From NCBI GenBank assembly GCA_965200465.1, contig OZ241358.1, forward strand, positions 3,348,001 to 3,412,000: a DNA stretch of 64,000 nucleotides, read 5' to 3'. The position numbers and the translations under genes are program-made. Numbering within the stretch: the first letter of the stretch is position 1; each line of letters opens with the position of its first letter. The DNA comes from Azophilus sp965200465 (GTDB lineage: Bacteria; Pseudomonadota; Gammaproteobacteria; Pseudomonadales; Azotimanducaceae). The notes under the pieces are model-generated. The model was given only the letters and a program-made list of their open reading frames with translations, was not told where the DNA came from and did not search any database. This document shows positions 8,516-16,536 of this stretch, piece by piece.

Positions 8516-9469
8516 ATGGACGCATCGCCCATGACGCCTCGTTTCGCGTTCGCCGGAACGCCGGAGTTCGCCGCCCGCACCCTCATTGGGCTGTTGCGCC
8601 AAGACCTGCGACCAGTGTACATTCTAACGGGAGCGGACCAACCTCGGGGACGCGGGCGCAAGACCGAGGCTTGCGCCGTTAAGCGCTTGGCCCTTGCCGA
8701 AGGCATTCCCGTCGTGTCGCCCACCACCAAGACGGAGGCGACCACGGCTTTGGCGGGCCTAGCCTTGGACACGGTCGTCGTAGCGGCGTACCGCCTAATC
8801 CTGCCGCCGACTTTTCTTGGCGCCCCCCGCTACGGCTGCGTCAACGTCCACGCCTCCTTGCTGCCGCGCTGGCGCGGCGCGGCGCCCATCGAACGAGCGC
8901 TAATGGCCGGAGACCGCGAAACCGGGGTTTCCATCATGCGGATCGACGAGGGGTTGGACACCGGCCCCATCTTCGCCCAAGCCAAGATCCCCATAGACGA
9001 CATGGCCACCGGTGCCGGGCTTGGCGACGCAATCGCCGAGCTCGGCGCAAAGTTGCTGGCCGAGGTTCTGCCCCGCCTGCCGCATGCGACGCCGCGGCCG
9101 CAAGCGGGCAAGGCGACCTACGCCCACAAATTGACCCGTCGCGACGCCTTGGCCGATTGGCGCCGTCCGGCGCCTTGCCTAGGGCGCGCCATCCGGGCGC
9201 TCGCCCACCGCATGCCGGTTCACAGCTTGCTCAGCGGCGCAAGGGTGCAGTTGCTTGATGCGCAAGCCGTCCAAACCGAAGCCAAGGGCCGCCCGGGGGA
9301 GATTCTCAAGGCGAACCGCAAGGAGATTCTCGTTGCCTGCGGCGAAGGTGCGCTGCGGCTCAAGTCCATGCGGCTCAACCTCGGCAAAGGTTCGGTGCTC
9401 GGCCCAGCCGAGGCCCTAAACGGCTTTGCCGCCTTGTTCCAGACAGGTGCGTTGTTTGCGGAGCCTTGA
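8516..9469 (+). CDS. fmt: Methionyl-tRNA formyltransferase
   Basis: 317 residues; formylates Met-tRNA(fMet) with 10-formyl-THF. FAGTPEFAARTL opens the Rossmann domain, the folate and catalytic block reads CVNVHASLLPRWRGAAPI with Asn and His, and IDEGLDTGP carries the catalytic Asp. The C-terminal tRNA-binding domain runs from about residue 205. Where relatives have an AYG.ILP loop this protein has AAYRLILP, an Arg in place of a normally invariant Gly. ATG 8531 (MTPRFAFAGTP) is an alternative start. rsmB follows within a few bases. Confidence 0.95.
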   Translation: MDASPMTPRFAFAGTPEFAARTLIGLLRQDLRPVYILTGADQPRGRGRKTEACAVKRLALAEGIPVVSPTTKTEATTALAGLALDTVVVAAYRLILPPTFLGAPRYGCVNVHASLLPRWRGAAPIERALMAGDRETGVSIMRIDEGLDTGPIFAQAKIPIDDMATGAGLGDAIAELGAKLLAEVLPRLPHATPRPQAGKATYAHKLTRRDALADWRRPAPCLGRAIRALAHRMPVHSLLSGARVQLLDAQAVQTEAKGRPGEILKANRKEILVACGEGALRLKSMRLNLGKGSVLGPAEALNGFAALFQTGALFAEP

Positions 9470-9473
9470 CCGC

Positions 9474-10742
9474 TTGAACGGCCGTCCAGAGAAGCCAACC
9501 CTCCCGAACGACCGGGCCTTGGCCGCCCGCCGCCTTTGCCGGGTGCTGAAGCGCGGGGACAGCTTGGACTTTGTGCTCAGCCGAACGGAGACGCCCCTCT
9601 GCCTGGAGCTGATCTACGGATGCCTGCGCCATTACTTTTCCTTGGCCGAGGCGGTGGACGCCTTGCTTGACCGTCCTTTGCGGCGCAAGGAGTTGGATGT
9701 GCATTGCCTGCTGCTGGTGGGCGCCTACCAACTTCAGCGAATGCGCATCCCCGCGCACGCCGCCATCAATGAAACCGTGGCCGCAACGCACTCCCTGCGC
9801 AAGCCCTGGGCCGCTGGGCTGGTCAACGGCCTGCTGCGCAAATTGCCGGAACAACCAAGGGAGCACGACGAGCACCCTGCTTGGCTGCGCCGCAAGATTC
9901 GGGACCAGCATCCGGGCCAAGCAACCCAATTGCTGACGGCCGACAATCAAAGGGCGCCCATGGGCTTGCGCGTCAACCTGAGCCGGATTGCGCCGCACCG
10001 CTTCCAGCAGGCGCTGCGCCAAGCCGGAGTGCAGTTCGCCCCTTCCTGGCTGCCGGAGTCGATCATTCTGCAGCGGCCGCAGCCGGCGCAAGGCCTGCCG
10101 GGCTTTGAGCGCGGCTGGTTCTCCGTTCAGGACGCGGGCGCCCAACTGGTGGGCGGCTTGCTGCGCCAACGGCTAAGCAAAGGCCATAGGGTGCTGGACG
10201 CCTGCGCCGCGCCCGGCGGCAAACTGTTCCATCTGCTGGAGTCCGGCCTGGAGCTTGAGGCAACGGCCTTGGACGCATCGCCAAGGCGCTTGGCCACACT
10301 GCAGGAGGCGGCCCGGCGGCTCGGCCACGAGCAATTCCACGCCATGGAGGCGGACGCCACGCTCTGGCGCAGCCACCGCCTCTTCGACTGCGTGCTGGTG
10401 GATGCGCCTTGCTCCGGCACCGGAACCCTGCGCCGCAACCCCGACATCAAGGTCACTAGAACGCCGCCGCAGGTGGCCGCGGCCGCCGCCCTGCAAACAA
10501 GGCTGCTGAAGAATCTGTGGCGCATGGTGCGCCCTGGCGGTAATCTGCTGTACTGCACTTGTTCAATGCTCGCCGAGGAGAACGATCAGGTGGTGGACTT
10601 CCTCATCCGGGCCAACGCCGACGCCCAAGCCTGCCCGATTGCGCTGCCAACCGGGCAAGCCACTCCGCACGGCTGGCAAATGCTGCCCACCGACCCCGCC
10701 ACGGACGGCTTCTACCTCGCTCTGCTGGCGAAGCGGCCGTGA
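9474..10742 (+). CDS. rsmB: 16S rRNA m5C967 methyltransferase RsmB
   Basis: About 422 residues: an N-terminal NusB-like RNA-binding domain (about 10-130) and a C-terminal SAM-dependent RNA cytosine-5 methyltransferase. SAM motif DACAAPGGKLFHLL, motif IV VDAPCSGTGTLRRNPDIK and motif VI with the catalytic Cys in LLYCTCSMLAEEN are all present. Start is uncertain: TTG 9474 has GGAG ten bases before it and follows the fmt stop by four bases, while GTG 9447 and TTG 9426 lie inside fmt. The stop overlaps the trkA start (GTGA). The order def-fmt-rsmB-trkA is classic for gammaproteobacteria. Confidence 0.93.
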   Translation: MNGRPEKPTLPNDRALAARRLCRVLKRGDSLDFVLSRTETPLCLELIYGCLRHYFSLAEAVDALLDRPLRRKELDVHCLLLVGAYQLQRMRIPAHAAINETVAATHSLRKPWAAGLVNGLLRKLPEQPREHDEHPAWLRRKIRDQHPGQATQLLTADNQRAPMGLRVNLSRIAPHRFQQALRQAGVQFAPSWLPESIILQRPQPAQGLPGFERGWFSVQDAGAQLVGGLLRQRLSKGHRVLDACAAPGGKLFHLLESGLELEATALDASPRRLATLQEAARRLGHEQFHAMEADATLWRSHRLFDCVLVDAPCSGTGTLRRNPDIKVTRTPPQVAAAAALQTRLLKNLWRMVRPGGNLLYCTCSMLAEENDQVVDFLIRANADAQACPIALPTGQATPHGWQMLPTDPATDGFYLALLAKRP

Positions 10743-12118
10743 AGATTCTCATATTGGGCGCCGGACAGGTGGGCGGCACCTTGGCGGAGCAGCTAGTCAA
10801 CGAAACCAGCGAGCCGTTCGACATCACGGTGGTTGATTGCGACGAGGCGAGGCTGCACGACCTGCGCACCCGGCTGGACATTCAAACCGTCGCCGGCTGG
10901 GCATCCCATCCCAACGTGCTGCGCCAAGCCGGCGTCGAGGACGCCGACATGCTCATCGCGGTGACGGGCAGCGACGAGGTCAACATGGTGGCCTGCCAAG
11001 TCTCCTACTCCATGTTCCGCACGCCCACGAAGATTGCCCGCGTGCGCAACGCCGCCTACATCAACGAAAAGGCCCTGTTCGCCGACGAGCACATGCCGGT
11101 GGACGTCTTCATCAACCCCGAGCAGGTGGTGACGGATCATGTGCGGCTGCTGCTCGAGCATCCGGGCGCCATGCTGGTTCTGGACTTTGCGGACGGCAAG
11201 GTCCAGCTCGTGGCCGTGCGCGCCTACGCCGGCAGCCCCTTGGTGGGCCAGGAACTGCGCCGCCTGCGCGAGCAGTTGCCAAACGTCAATACCCGAGTGG
11301 CGGCCATTTTCCGCGGCGGCGAGCCGGTGCCGCTGTCCGGCGCCACGAAGATGCAGGCGGACGATGAGGTGTTCTTCATCGCCGCCGCTGGGCACATCAA
11401 TTCGGTCATGGCCGAACTGCGCCACACCGAGCGCGCCTTCAAGCGCGTCACCATCGCCGGCGGCGGCAACATCGGCGAACGGTTGGCGACCGCCGTCGAA
11501 CCCTTTTTCAACGTCAAGGTCATCGAATTGGACCCGCAGCGGAGCAAGAGACTGGCCACCTCCCTGGCAAGCGCCGTGGTGCTGCAAGGCAACGCGACCA
11601 GCCAGGATCAGCTGCGCAGCGCGGTGGACAACTGCGACGTGTTCTGCGCCCTCACCAACGACGACGAAGTGAACATCATGTCGTCGCTGATGGCGAAGCG
11701 CCTTGGCGTAAGGCGGGTGATGACGCTGATCAACAAGCCCGCCTATGTTGACCTGATTCAGGGGGGTGAAATAGACGTCGCCATCTCTCCCCAGCAATCC
11801 ACCACCTCCAGCTTGCTCTCCCATGTGCGGCGCGGCGACGTCGCTCGGGTGCATCGCCTTCGCCGCGGCGCCGCGGAGGCCATGGAGGCGGTGGCCCGCG
11901 GCGACCGGAAAAGCTCCAAGATCGTCGGACGCCCGGTCAAGGCGCTGAAACTGCCCGAGGGCGTCACCGTCGGCGCCATCGTGCGCGGCGATCAAGTGAT
12001 CGTGGCGTACGAAAACCTGTCCGTGCAGCAGGACGACCACCTGATTCTGTTTCTGACCGACAAGAAGCACGTCGCCCAGGTCGAACGGCTGTTCGCCGTC
12101 GGCCTAACCTTCTTTTAG
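10739..12118 (+). CDS. trkA: Trk potassium uptake system NAD-binding regulator TrkA
   Basis: 459 residues, matching the usual 458. Two tandem RCK units each with a Rossmann N-lobe: KILILGAGQVGGTLAEQL at the start and RVTIAGGGNIGERLAT in the middle (about residue 233), each followed by a TrkA-C lobe. It gates the TrkH channel in response to nucleotide. GTG start at 10739 overlaps the rsmB stop by four bases (GTGA); an open frame further upstream lies inside rsmB. trkH follows eight bases after the stop, forming a complete Trk pair. Confidence 0.96.
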   Translation: MKILILGAGQVGGTLAEQLVNETSEPFDITVVDCDEARLHDLRTRLDIQTVAGWASHPNVLRQAGVEDADMLIAVTGSDEVNMVACQVSYSMFRTPTKIARVRNAAYINEKALFADEHMPVDVFINPEQVVTDHVRLLLEHPGAMLVLDFADGKVQLVAVRAYAGSPLVGQELRRLREQLPNVNTRVAAIFRGGEPVPLSGATKMQADDEVFFIAAAGHINSVMAELRHTERAFKRVTIAGGGNIGERLATAVEPFFNVKVIELDPQRSKRLATSLASAVVLQGNATSQDQLRSAVDNCDVFCALTNDDEVNIMSSLMAKRLGVRRVMTLINKPAYVDLIQGGEIDVAISPQQSTTSSLLSHVRRGDVARVHRLRRGAAEAMEAVARGDRKSSKIVGRPVKALKLPEGVTVGAIVRGDQVIVAYENLSVQQDDHLILFLTDKKHVAQVERLFAVGLTFF

Positions 12119-12126
12119 CCGCCGGC

Positions 12127-13572
12127 GTGCATCTGCCGATCATTTTCCGCACCACCGGCGTCCTGCTGGTGCTGTTCAGCCCGGCGATGCTGGCGCCGGC
12201 CTTGGTCGCTTGGCTCTACGGGGAGGAGACCATTCCGACCTTCGCCACCGCCTTCGCCATCACCTTCGCCGCCGGCTTGGTGCTATGGCTTCCCGGCCAA
12301 GGCAGGTCAACGCCTAGGGACGGCGACGGCTTTCTCATCACGGCGCTGGCCTACAGCGGCCTAGGGCTGTTCGGCGCGATTCCCTTCTACTTGGACGGCG
12401 GCGGCGCCCTGCGCTTCAGCCAGGCGGCGTTCGAGTCCCTGTCCGGCTTGACCACCACCGGCGCCACCGTCCTAAGCGGCTTGGACGGCACGCCAAGGTC
12501 GATTCTCTTCTACCGCCAGTTCCTGCAGTGGTTCGGCGGCATGGGAATCATCGTTCTGGCGGTGGCCATTCTGCCCATGTTGGGGGTGGGCGGCATGCAG
12601 CTTTACCGAACGGAGTCCCCCGGGCCGGTTAAGGACAACAAGCTGACGCCGCGCATCACCGAAACGGCCAAGGCTCTATGGTTGCTCTATTTGGGCCTGA
12701 CCTTGGCCTGCGCCCTAGCCTATTGGCTGGCCGGCATGAGCCTGTTCGATGCGGTGTGCCACAGTTTTTCCACCGTCGCCATCGGCGGCTTCTCCACGCA
12801 CGACGGCAGCATCGGCCATTTCGACAGCGTCGCCATCGAATGGGTGGCGATGCTGTTCATGGTGTTCGCCGGAATCAACTTCGGCCTGCACTTCACGGCT
12901 TGGCGCAGCCGCAGCCTGGTTCACTACGCACGCGACCCGGAAGTGCGCCTGTATCTGCTGGCACTGGGCGTCGTGGCGTTGATGACCGCCGGCCTGCTGG
13001 CGCAGCACCCGGACGCCGTGGCGGCGCCCATTCGCCACGGCCTGTTTCAAGCCGTGTCCATCGCCACCACCACCGGATTCACCACCACGGACTTCAGTTT
13101 GTGGCCTTCGGCGGCGCCCTTCTTGTTGCTCTTCGCCGCCTTCGCCGGCGGCTGCGCCGGCTCCACCGCCGGCGGCGTGAAGATGGTGCGGGTGCTGTTG
13201 GTCTATAGGCAATGCGTCCGCGAGGTCAAGCGCCTGATACATCCCTTGGGGGTCTTCCCGTTAAAGCTGGGGGGCAACCGAGTGCCCAATCGGGTGGCTG
13301 ACGCCATCTGGGCCTTCTGCATCGCCTATGTCTTGATCTTCGTGGTGCTGTCCTGCTTGGTCATGGCCCTCTCCAGCCTGGACTTCATCAGCGCTTTCTC
13401 CGCCGTGGCCGCCTGCTTGAACAACCTAGGGCCGGGTTTGGGCGAGGTGGCGCAAAACTACCGCAACCTGCCGGATTCCGTGACTTGGCTGCTGATGCTG
13501 GCCATGCTCTTGGGGCGCTTGGAGATCTTCACCCTCCTGGTGCTGTTCAGCCGCTCCTATTGGCGGCGATAG
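12127..13572 (+). CDS. trkH: Trk potassium uptake transmembrane protein TrkH
   Basis: 481 residues with about ten hydrophobic helices. Four selectivity-filter-like repeats are recognisable, the clearest being SGLTTTGATVLSG and SIATTTGFTTTDF, plus FSTVAIGGFSTHD and ACLNNLGPGLGEV. TrkH forms the K+-conducting pore in the inner membrane and depends on TrkA. GTG start at 12127, eight bases after trkA. Ends 28 bases before the convergent lpxL stop. Confidence 0.96.
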   Translation: MHLPIIFRTTGVLLVLFSPAMLAPALVAWLYGEETIPTFATAFAITFAAGLVLWLPGQGRSTPRDGDGFLITALAYSGLGLFGAIPFYLDGGGALRFSQAAFESLSGLTTTGATVLSGLDGTPRSILFYRQFLQWFGGMGIIVLAVAILPMLGVGGMQLYRTESPGPVKDNKLTPRITETAKALWLLYLGLTLACALAYWLAGMSLFDAVCHSFSTVAIGGFSTHDGSIGHFDSVAIEWVAMLFMVFAGINFGLHFTAWRSRSLVHYARDPEVRLYLLALGVVALMTAGLLAQHPDAVAAPIRHGLFQAVSIATTTGFTTTDFSLWPSAAPFLLLFAAFAGGCAGSTAGGVKMVRVLLVYRQCVREVKRLIHPLGVFPLKLGGNRVPNRVADAIWAFCIAYVLIFVVLSCLVMALSSLDFISAFSAVAACLNNLGPGLGEVAQNYRNLPDSVTWLLMLAMLLGRLEIFTLLVLFSRSYWRR

Positions 13573-13599
13573 GCGGCGTTGCGGCAGCCGACCGGATGG

Positions 13600-14496
13600 T
13601 CAACGCCGCTTGGGATAGGGGCTCGGGCTGCCGGGCGGCGGCCGCTTAAAGCGCTTGTATTCCCATTGGTATTGCGCCGGGTGGGTGCGCACCAAGGCCT
13701 CCATTGCCCGATTGAGCGCCTGGGCGAAGGCTTCCGGCCCGTCCAAATCCGCCGCCTCCGCAAGAGGCTCGTAGTGGGCGGCGAAACCGCCGCGCACACG
13801 GCGGGCGCTGCCGATCAGCAAGGCGCAGCCAGTGCTTTGCGCCAAACGGAAGGGCAGGGTCATGGTCAGCGCCGGTTGGCCGAAGAAGGGGGCGAAGACG
13901 CCCGCTTCGGGCTTAGGCGTCTGGTCCGGCAGAATGCAGGCTAGGCCGCAGTCGCTCAACGCTCGGCGAATTGCCCGCAGGCCGCTTGGGGTTGCCGGCG
14001 CCAGCCGCATTCCGAACCGCTGGCGGCTTTTGAGCAAAGGCGCTCGCAACGCCCGCTGGCGCGGCGGATCATAGAGGGCGACGGGTGCGAATTCCCCTAA
14101 CAGGTAGCACAAAAACTCCCAATTGCCGTAGTGGGGCACCAGCATCAGCACCGGCCGGCCGCGGTCAAGAGCGTTGCGTATCCACTCCCGTCCGGTCTCC
14201 TTGACCACCAGGCCTTGCAGCCGTTCACCCCGCCAGTGGCGCAAGGCGCCGGCCTCCGCCGCCAATTGGCAAGTGTGGCTCAGACTTTCCCGCGTCAACG
14301 CCGCAAGCGCGGTTTCTTCAAGGTTGGGGAAGCATTTCGACAGGTTGATCCGCGTAATGCGGGCGGGGCTGACTCCCAATTCCGCCGCCCAGGCGCCTAA
14401 GCAGTGCGCCAAGCGCCGCACCGTCGGCAACGGCAGCCAAGAGAGCAGGCGGGCAGCGGCCCGGAACAGCCAGCCCGTCAAGCGAGGGCCGCACAC
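13600..14496 (-). CDS. Lipid A biosynthesis acyltransferase (LpxL/LpxM family)
   Basis: About 298 residues of the lysophospholipid/lipid A acyltransferase family, which adds secondary acyl chains to Kdo-lipid A at the inner membrane. The catalytic HX4E motif is PHYGNWEFLCYL (His about 130), followed by the substrate block LACILPDQTPKPEAGVFAPFFG. The N-terminus is hydrophobic (WLFRAAARLLSWLPLP). The start overlaps the tag stop: TTG 14481 forms a TTGA overlap and GTG 14496 lies five codons upstream; neither has a clear ribosome-binding site. Which acyl position it modifies cannot be told. Pseudomonas has a paralogue next to tag in the same place. Confidence 0.88.
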   Translation of the reverse strand: MCGPRLTGWLFRAAARLLSWLPLPTVRRLAHCLGAWAAELGVSPARITRINLSKCFPNLEETALAALTRESLSHTCQLAAEAGALRHWRGERLQGLVVKETGREWIRNALDRGRPVLMLVPHYGNWEFLCYLLGEFAPVALYDPPRQRALRAPLLKSRQRFGMRLAPATPSGLRAIRRALSDCGLACILPDQTPKPEAGVFAPFFGQPALTMTLPFRLAQSTGCALLIGSARRVRGGFAAHYEPLAEAADLDGPEAFAQALNRAMEALVRTHPAQYQWEYKRFKRPPPGSPSPYPKRR

Positions 14497-15047
14497 CGGC
14501 TGTGGGCGGGGCAAGTCAGTAGATGGTCGTTGACCAAGCCGGCGCTTTGCATGAAGGCGTAGCAGATGACCGGCCCCACAAAGCGAAAACCGCGGCGTTT
14601 CAAGACTTGCGACAGGGCCCGGGACGCGGCGGTCTCGCTGGGCACGTCCCGCAGACGGCGCCAACGATTCTGTTGCGGCGCATCATCCACAAAGGACCAC
14701 GCCAGTTCCGCCAGCCCGCTGGGCAACGCCACCGTCGCCTTGGCGTTGGTCAAAACCGAGTTCAGCTTGCTGCGATTGCGGATGAGGCCGGGGTTTTGCA
14801 GCCAGCGCTCAACCATGGACGGCGCAGCCGAGGCGAGCGCCCGGAAGTCGAAGCCGAGGAACGCCTCGCGCATGTGCTCCCGTTTCTTCAGCACGGTCAG
14901 CCAAGACAGGCCGGCCTGCATGCCTTCGAGCACCAAGCGCTCAAACAGCGCTTGGTCGCTGCGCTCCGGCACACCCCATTCCTCATCGTGGTAGCGGATG
15001 TAGTGCGCATCCTCGCCGCACCAGCCGCATCGCTGCATCGTTGGCAT
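14478..15047 (-). CDS. tag: DNA-3-methyladenine glycosylase I
   Basis: About 189 residues. Tag excises 3-methyladenine from alkylated DNA. The zinc ligands and pocket are visible: MQRCGWCGEDAHYIRYHDEEWG (split here: Cys in QRCGWC, His in RYHDEEWG) at the N-terminus and VNDHLLTCPAHS at the C-terminus, with the helix-hairpin-helix region VLKRRGFRFVGPVICYAFMQ between. Two ATGs, 15047 and 15038, could start the protein; the longer is given. The gene is divergent from plsC, with 83 bases between the starts. Confidence 0.93.
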   Translation of the reverse strand: MPTMQRCGWCGEDAHYIRYHDEEWGVPERSDQALFERLVLEGMQAGLSWLTVLKKREHMREAFLGFDFRALASAAPSMVERWLQNPGLIRNRSKLNSVLTNAKATVALPSGLAELAWSFVDDAPQQNRWRRLRDVPSETAASRALSQVLKRRGFRFVGPVICYAFMQSAGLVNDHLLTCPAHSRCAALA

Positions 15048-15130
15048 GTGATTTAGGGGTATCCTTGCGTTCCGCACTCGCATCCAAGGCCCTAGTTTAG
15101 GGCCAAGCGCCGAAATTGCCCAAACCCGCA

Positions 15131-15925
15131 ATGAGCCACAGGAACGCCGCTGCAAACCAACGGCGACAACGTCAATCGGAACCGTTCACCGTCGGCGGAG
15201 CCTTCCGCGCCTGCCTGTTCTACGCCGGATATGCGCTGGCGACCATCATTTGGGGCACCCTATCCGTAGTGGTCGGCTGGGCACTGCCGGCGGCTCTGCG
15301 GTTCGAGTTCGTCATCGGCGTATGGACCAGGGCGGTTCTGCTCTGGCTGCGCCTCACCTGCGGCGTCCGGGCGGAAGTGCGGGGCCGGGAGAACATTCCC
15401 CCACAACCCTGCGTCGTTTTCTCGCATCACGAAAGCACCTGGGAGACCCTTTTCCTGCAGTCCCTGTTCCACCCGCAAACAACCCTGATCAAGCGGGAAC
15501 TGCTGTGGATTCCGTTCTTCGGCTGGGCGTTTGCGCTGAACAAACCCATCGCCATCGACCGGGGCAGCCCCCGCGCCGCGTTGCAGAAGCTCATAAAAAC
15601 GGGCGGCAGGCGCTTGGCGCAAGGCTTTCATGTGGTGCTGTTCCCGGAGGGAACGCGCATGCCTCCGGGAGAGGTCGGCCCGTTTCAACCGGGCGGCGGC
15701 GCTTTGGCCGCGGCCGCCAAGGCACCCGTGGTGGTGGTGGCCCACAACGCTGGCGCCCATTGGCCAGCGCACCGACTGTGCAAAACCCCGGGTACGATCA
15801 AGGTGCGGATAGGGCTTCCAATTGACACCGCCGGACGGACGTCCAAACAGATCAACCATCATGCCCGCAACCTCATGACAGAGTTGGCGACGGAAATGGA
15901 CAGCACCGCCGGGGAAAACGGCTAA
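15131..15925 (+). CDS. plsC: 1-acyl-sn-glycerol-3-phosphate acyltransferase
   Basis: 264 residues from ATG 15131 (a TTG at 15116 is possible). Makes phosphatidic acid from lysophosphatidic acid. One or two N-terminal membrane helices (about 28-60) precede the acyltransferase blocks: catalytic FSHHESTWET (HX4E form common in proteobacterial PlsC), FALNKPIAIDRG and VLFPEGTRMPPGE. The stop codon overlaps by two bases the stop of the convergent small gene 15922-16164, leaving no spacer. The usual Pseudomonas neighbours gmhB and glyQS are missing. Confidence 0.94.
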   Translation: MSHRNAAANQRRQRQSEPFTVGGAFRACLFYAGYALATIIWGTLSVVVGWALPAALRFEFVIGVWTRAVLLWLRLTCGVRAEVRGRENIPPQPCVVFSHHESTWETLFLQSLFHPQTTLIKRELLWIPFFGWAFALNKPIAIDRGSPRAALQKLIKTGGRRLAQGFHVVLFPEGTRMPPGEVGPFQPGGGALAAAAKAPVVVVAHNAGAHWPAHRLCKTPGTIKVRIGLPIDTAGRTSKQINHHARNLMTELATEMDSTAGENG

Positions 15926-16164
15926 TCGACAGAACCCCCAATTGCGGCCTTCGCTCTAGCCAGAAGATCCTCCAGCTTTCTCTGGGGTATCATCGGCACT
16001 TCATCCGGATGGCCTCGAGCACCAGGATATAAAAAACGCTTGCCATTGGCCCCTTCAAAGGCCGAATGCGGAATTCCGTCAATATCAACCACTTCAACAA
16101 AGCGAAAACCTAGTGCTTCCAGCTCGGGGAAATATTCCTCTGGTGTAAGCAAGCGCTCAGCCAT
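15922..16164 (-). CDS. Small protein of unknown function, second gene of AT-rich module
   Basis: 80 residues from ATG 16164 (a TTG at 16170 would overlap the upstream stop as TTGA). Acidic N-terminal half (LLTPEEYFPELEALGFRFVEV), a middle with GIPHSAFEGANGKRF and a helical C-terminus (RKLEDLLARAKAAIG). The Gly-x-x-His pattern faintly recalls HicA toxins, but the match is too weak to name. It follows the 89-residue gene at once and both are about 50 % GC against 60-65 % around them, suggesting they moved together. Function unknown; toxin-antitoxin is only one reading. Confidence 0.6.
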   Translation of the reverse strand: MAERLLTPEEYFPELEALGFRFVEVVDIDGIPHSAFEGANGKRFLYPGARGHPDEVPMIPQRKLEDLLARAKAAIGGSVD

Positions 16165-16166
16165 CG

Positions 16167-16436
16167 TCAAGCAGCAGACCGATATTCAATCTCGACCATT
16201 CGACGGGGTTTTCGAGATCTCCCCTGCCCACCAAATATGGGCACCTCCATTAACACCCGCACATCCTTATTGTGGTTATGTTTGTACAGGTACTTTATGG
16301 CTTCGGGAATAGCCGTGGTCAACCGTTCCTCCTTAGCGACAAAGACATTCAGTTCAGGCATGTCCTCGCTATCAACGAAAAAAACACCCTGCACACGCTC
16401 AATGGTCACAGTGATTCTCTCCTGATGCTGCCGCAT
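16167..16436 (-). CDS. Small HicB/DUF1902-like protein, first gene of AT-rich module
   Basis: 89 residues. The pattern TVTIERVQGVFFVDSEDMP followed by a Leu-rich helix (TTAIPEAIKYLYKHN) is that of HicB-fold or DUF1902-type proteins, in which beta strands ending in a D-x-P-x-L turn are followed by helices. The C-terminus is basic (GRSRKPRRMVEIEY). No HTH or ribbon-helix DNA-binding segment is evident. An AGGAGA ribosome-binding site at 16445-16450 stands eight bases from the ATG, and a separate promoter lies upstream, so the pair is an independent unit between gyrB and plsC. Antitoxin role is inference. Confidence 0.65.
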   Translation of the reverse strand: MRQHQERITVTIERVQGVFFVDSEDMPELNVFVAKEERLTTAIPEAIKYLYKHNHNKDVRVLMEVPIFGGQGRSRKPRRMVEIEYRSAA

Positions 16437-16486
16437 ATACAGATTCTCCTAGTTTGTCCGGGAAAAGCGAAAAAGCACTTCAGCAG

Positions 16487-16514
16487 AATCTATCGGGCAC
16501 TAACACAATGTCAA
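16487..16514 (-). promoter_or_regulatory. Sigma70-type promoter of the small two-gene module
   Basis: On the minus strand TTGACA (16509-16514) is a perfect -35, with TAGATT (16487-16492, 4 of 6) as -10 after a 16-base spacer. It lies between the gyrB stop and the 89-residue gene in AT-rich sequence, with a good AGGAGA site downstream, so the module can be expressed without read-through from gyrB. Confidence 0.6.
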
Positions 16515-16536
16515 CCTATATAAATTCACAGTCTTT

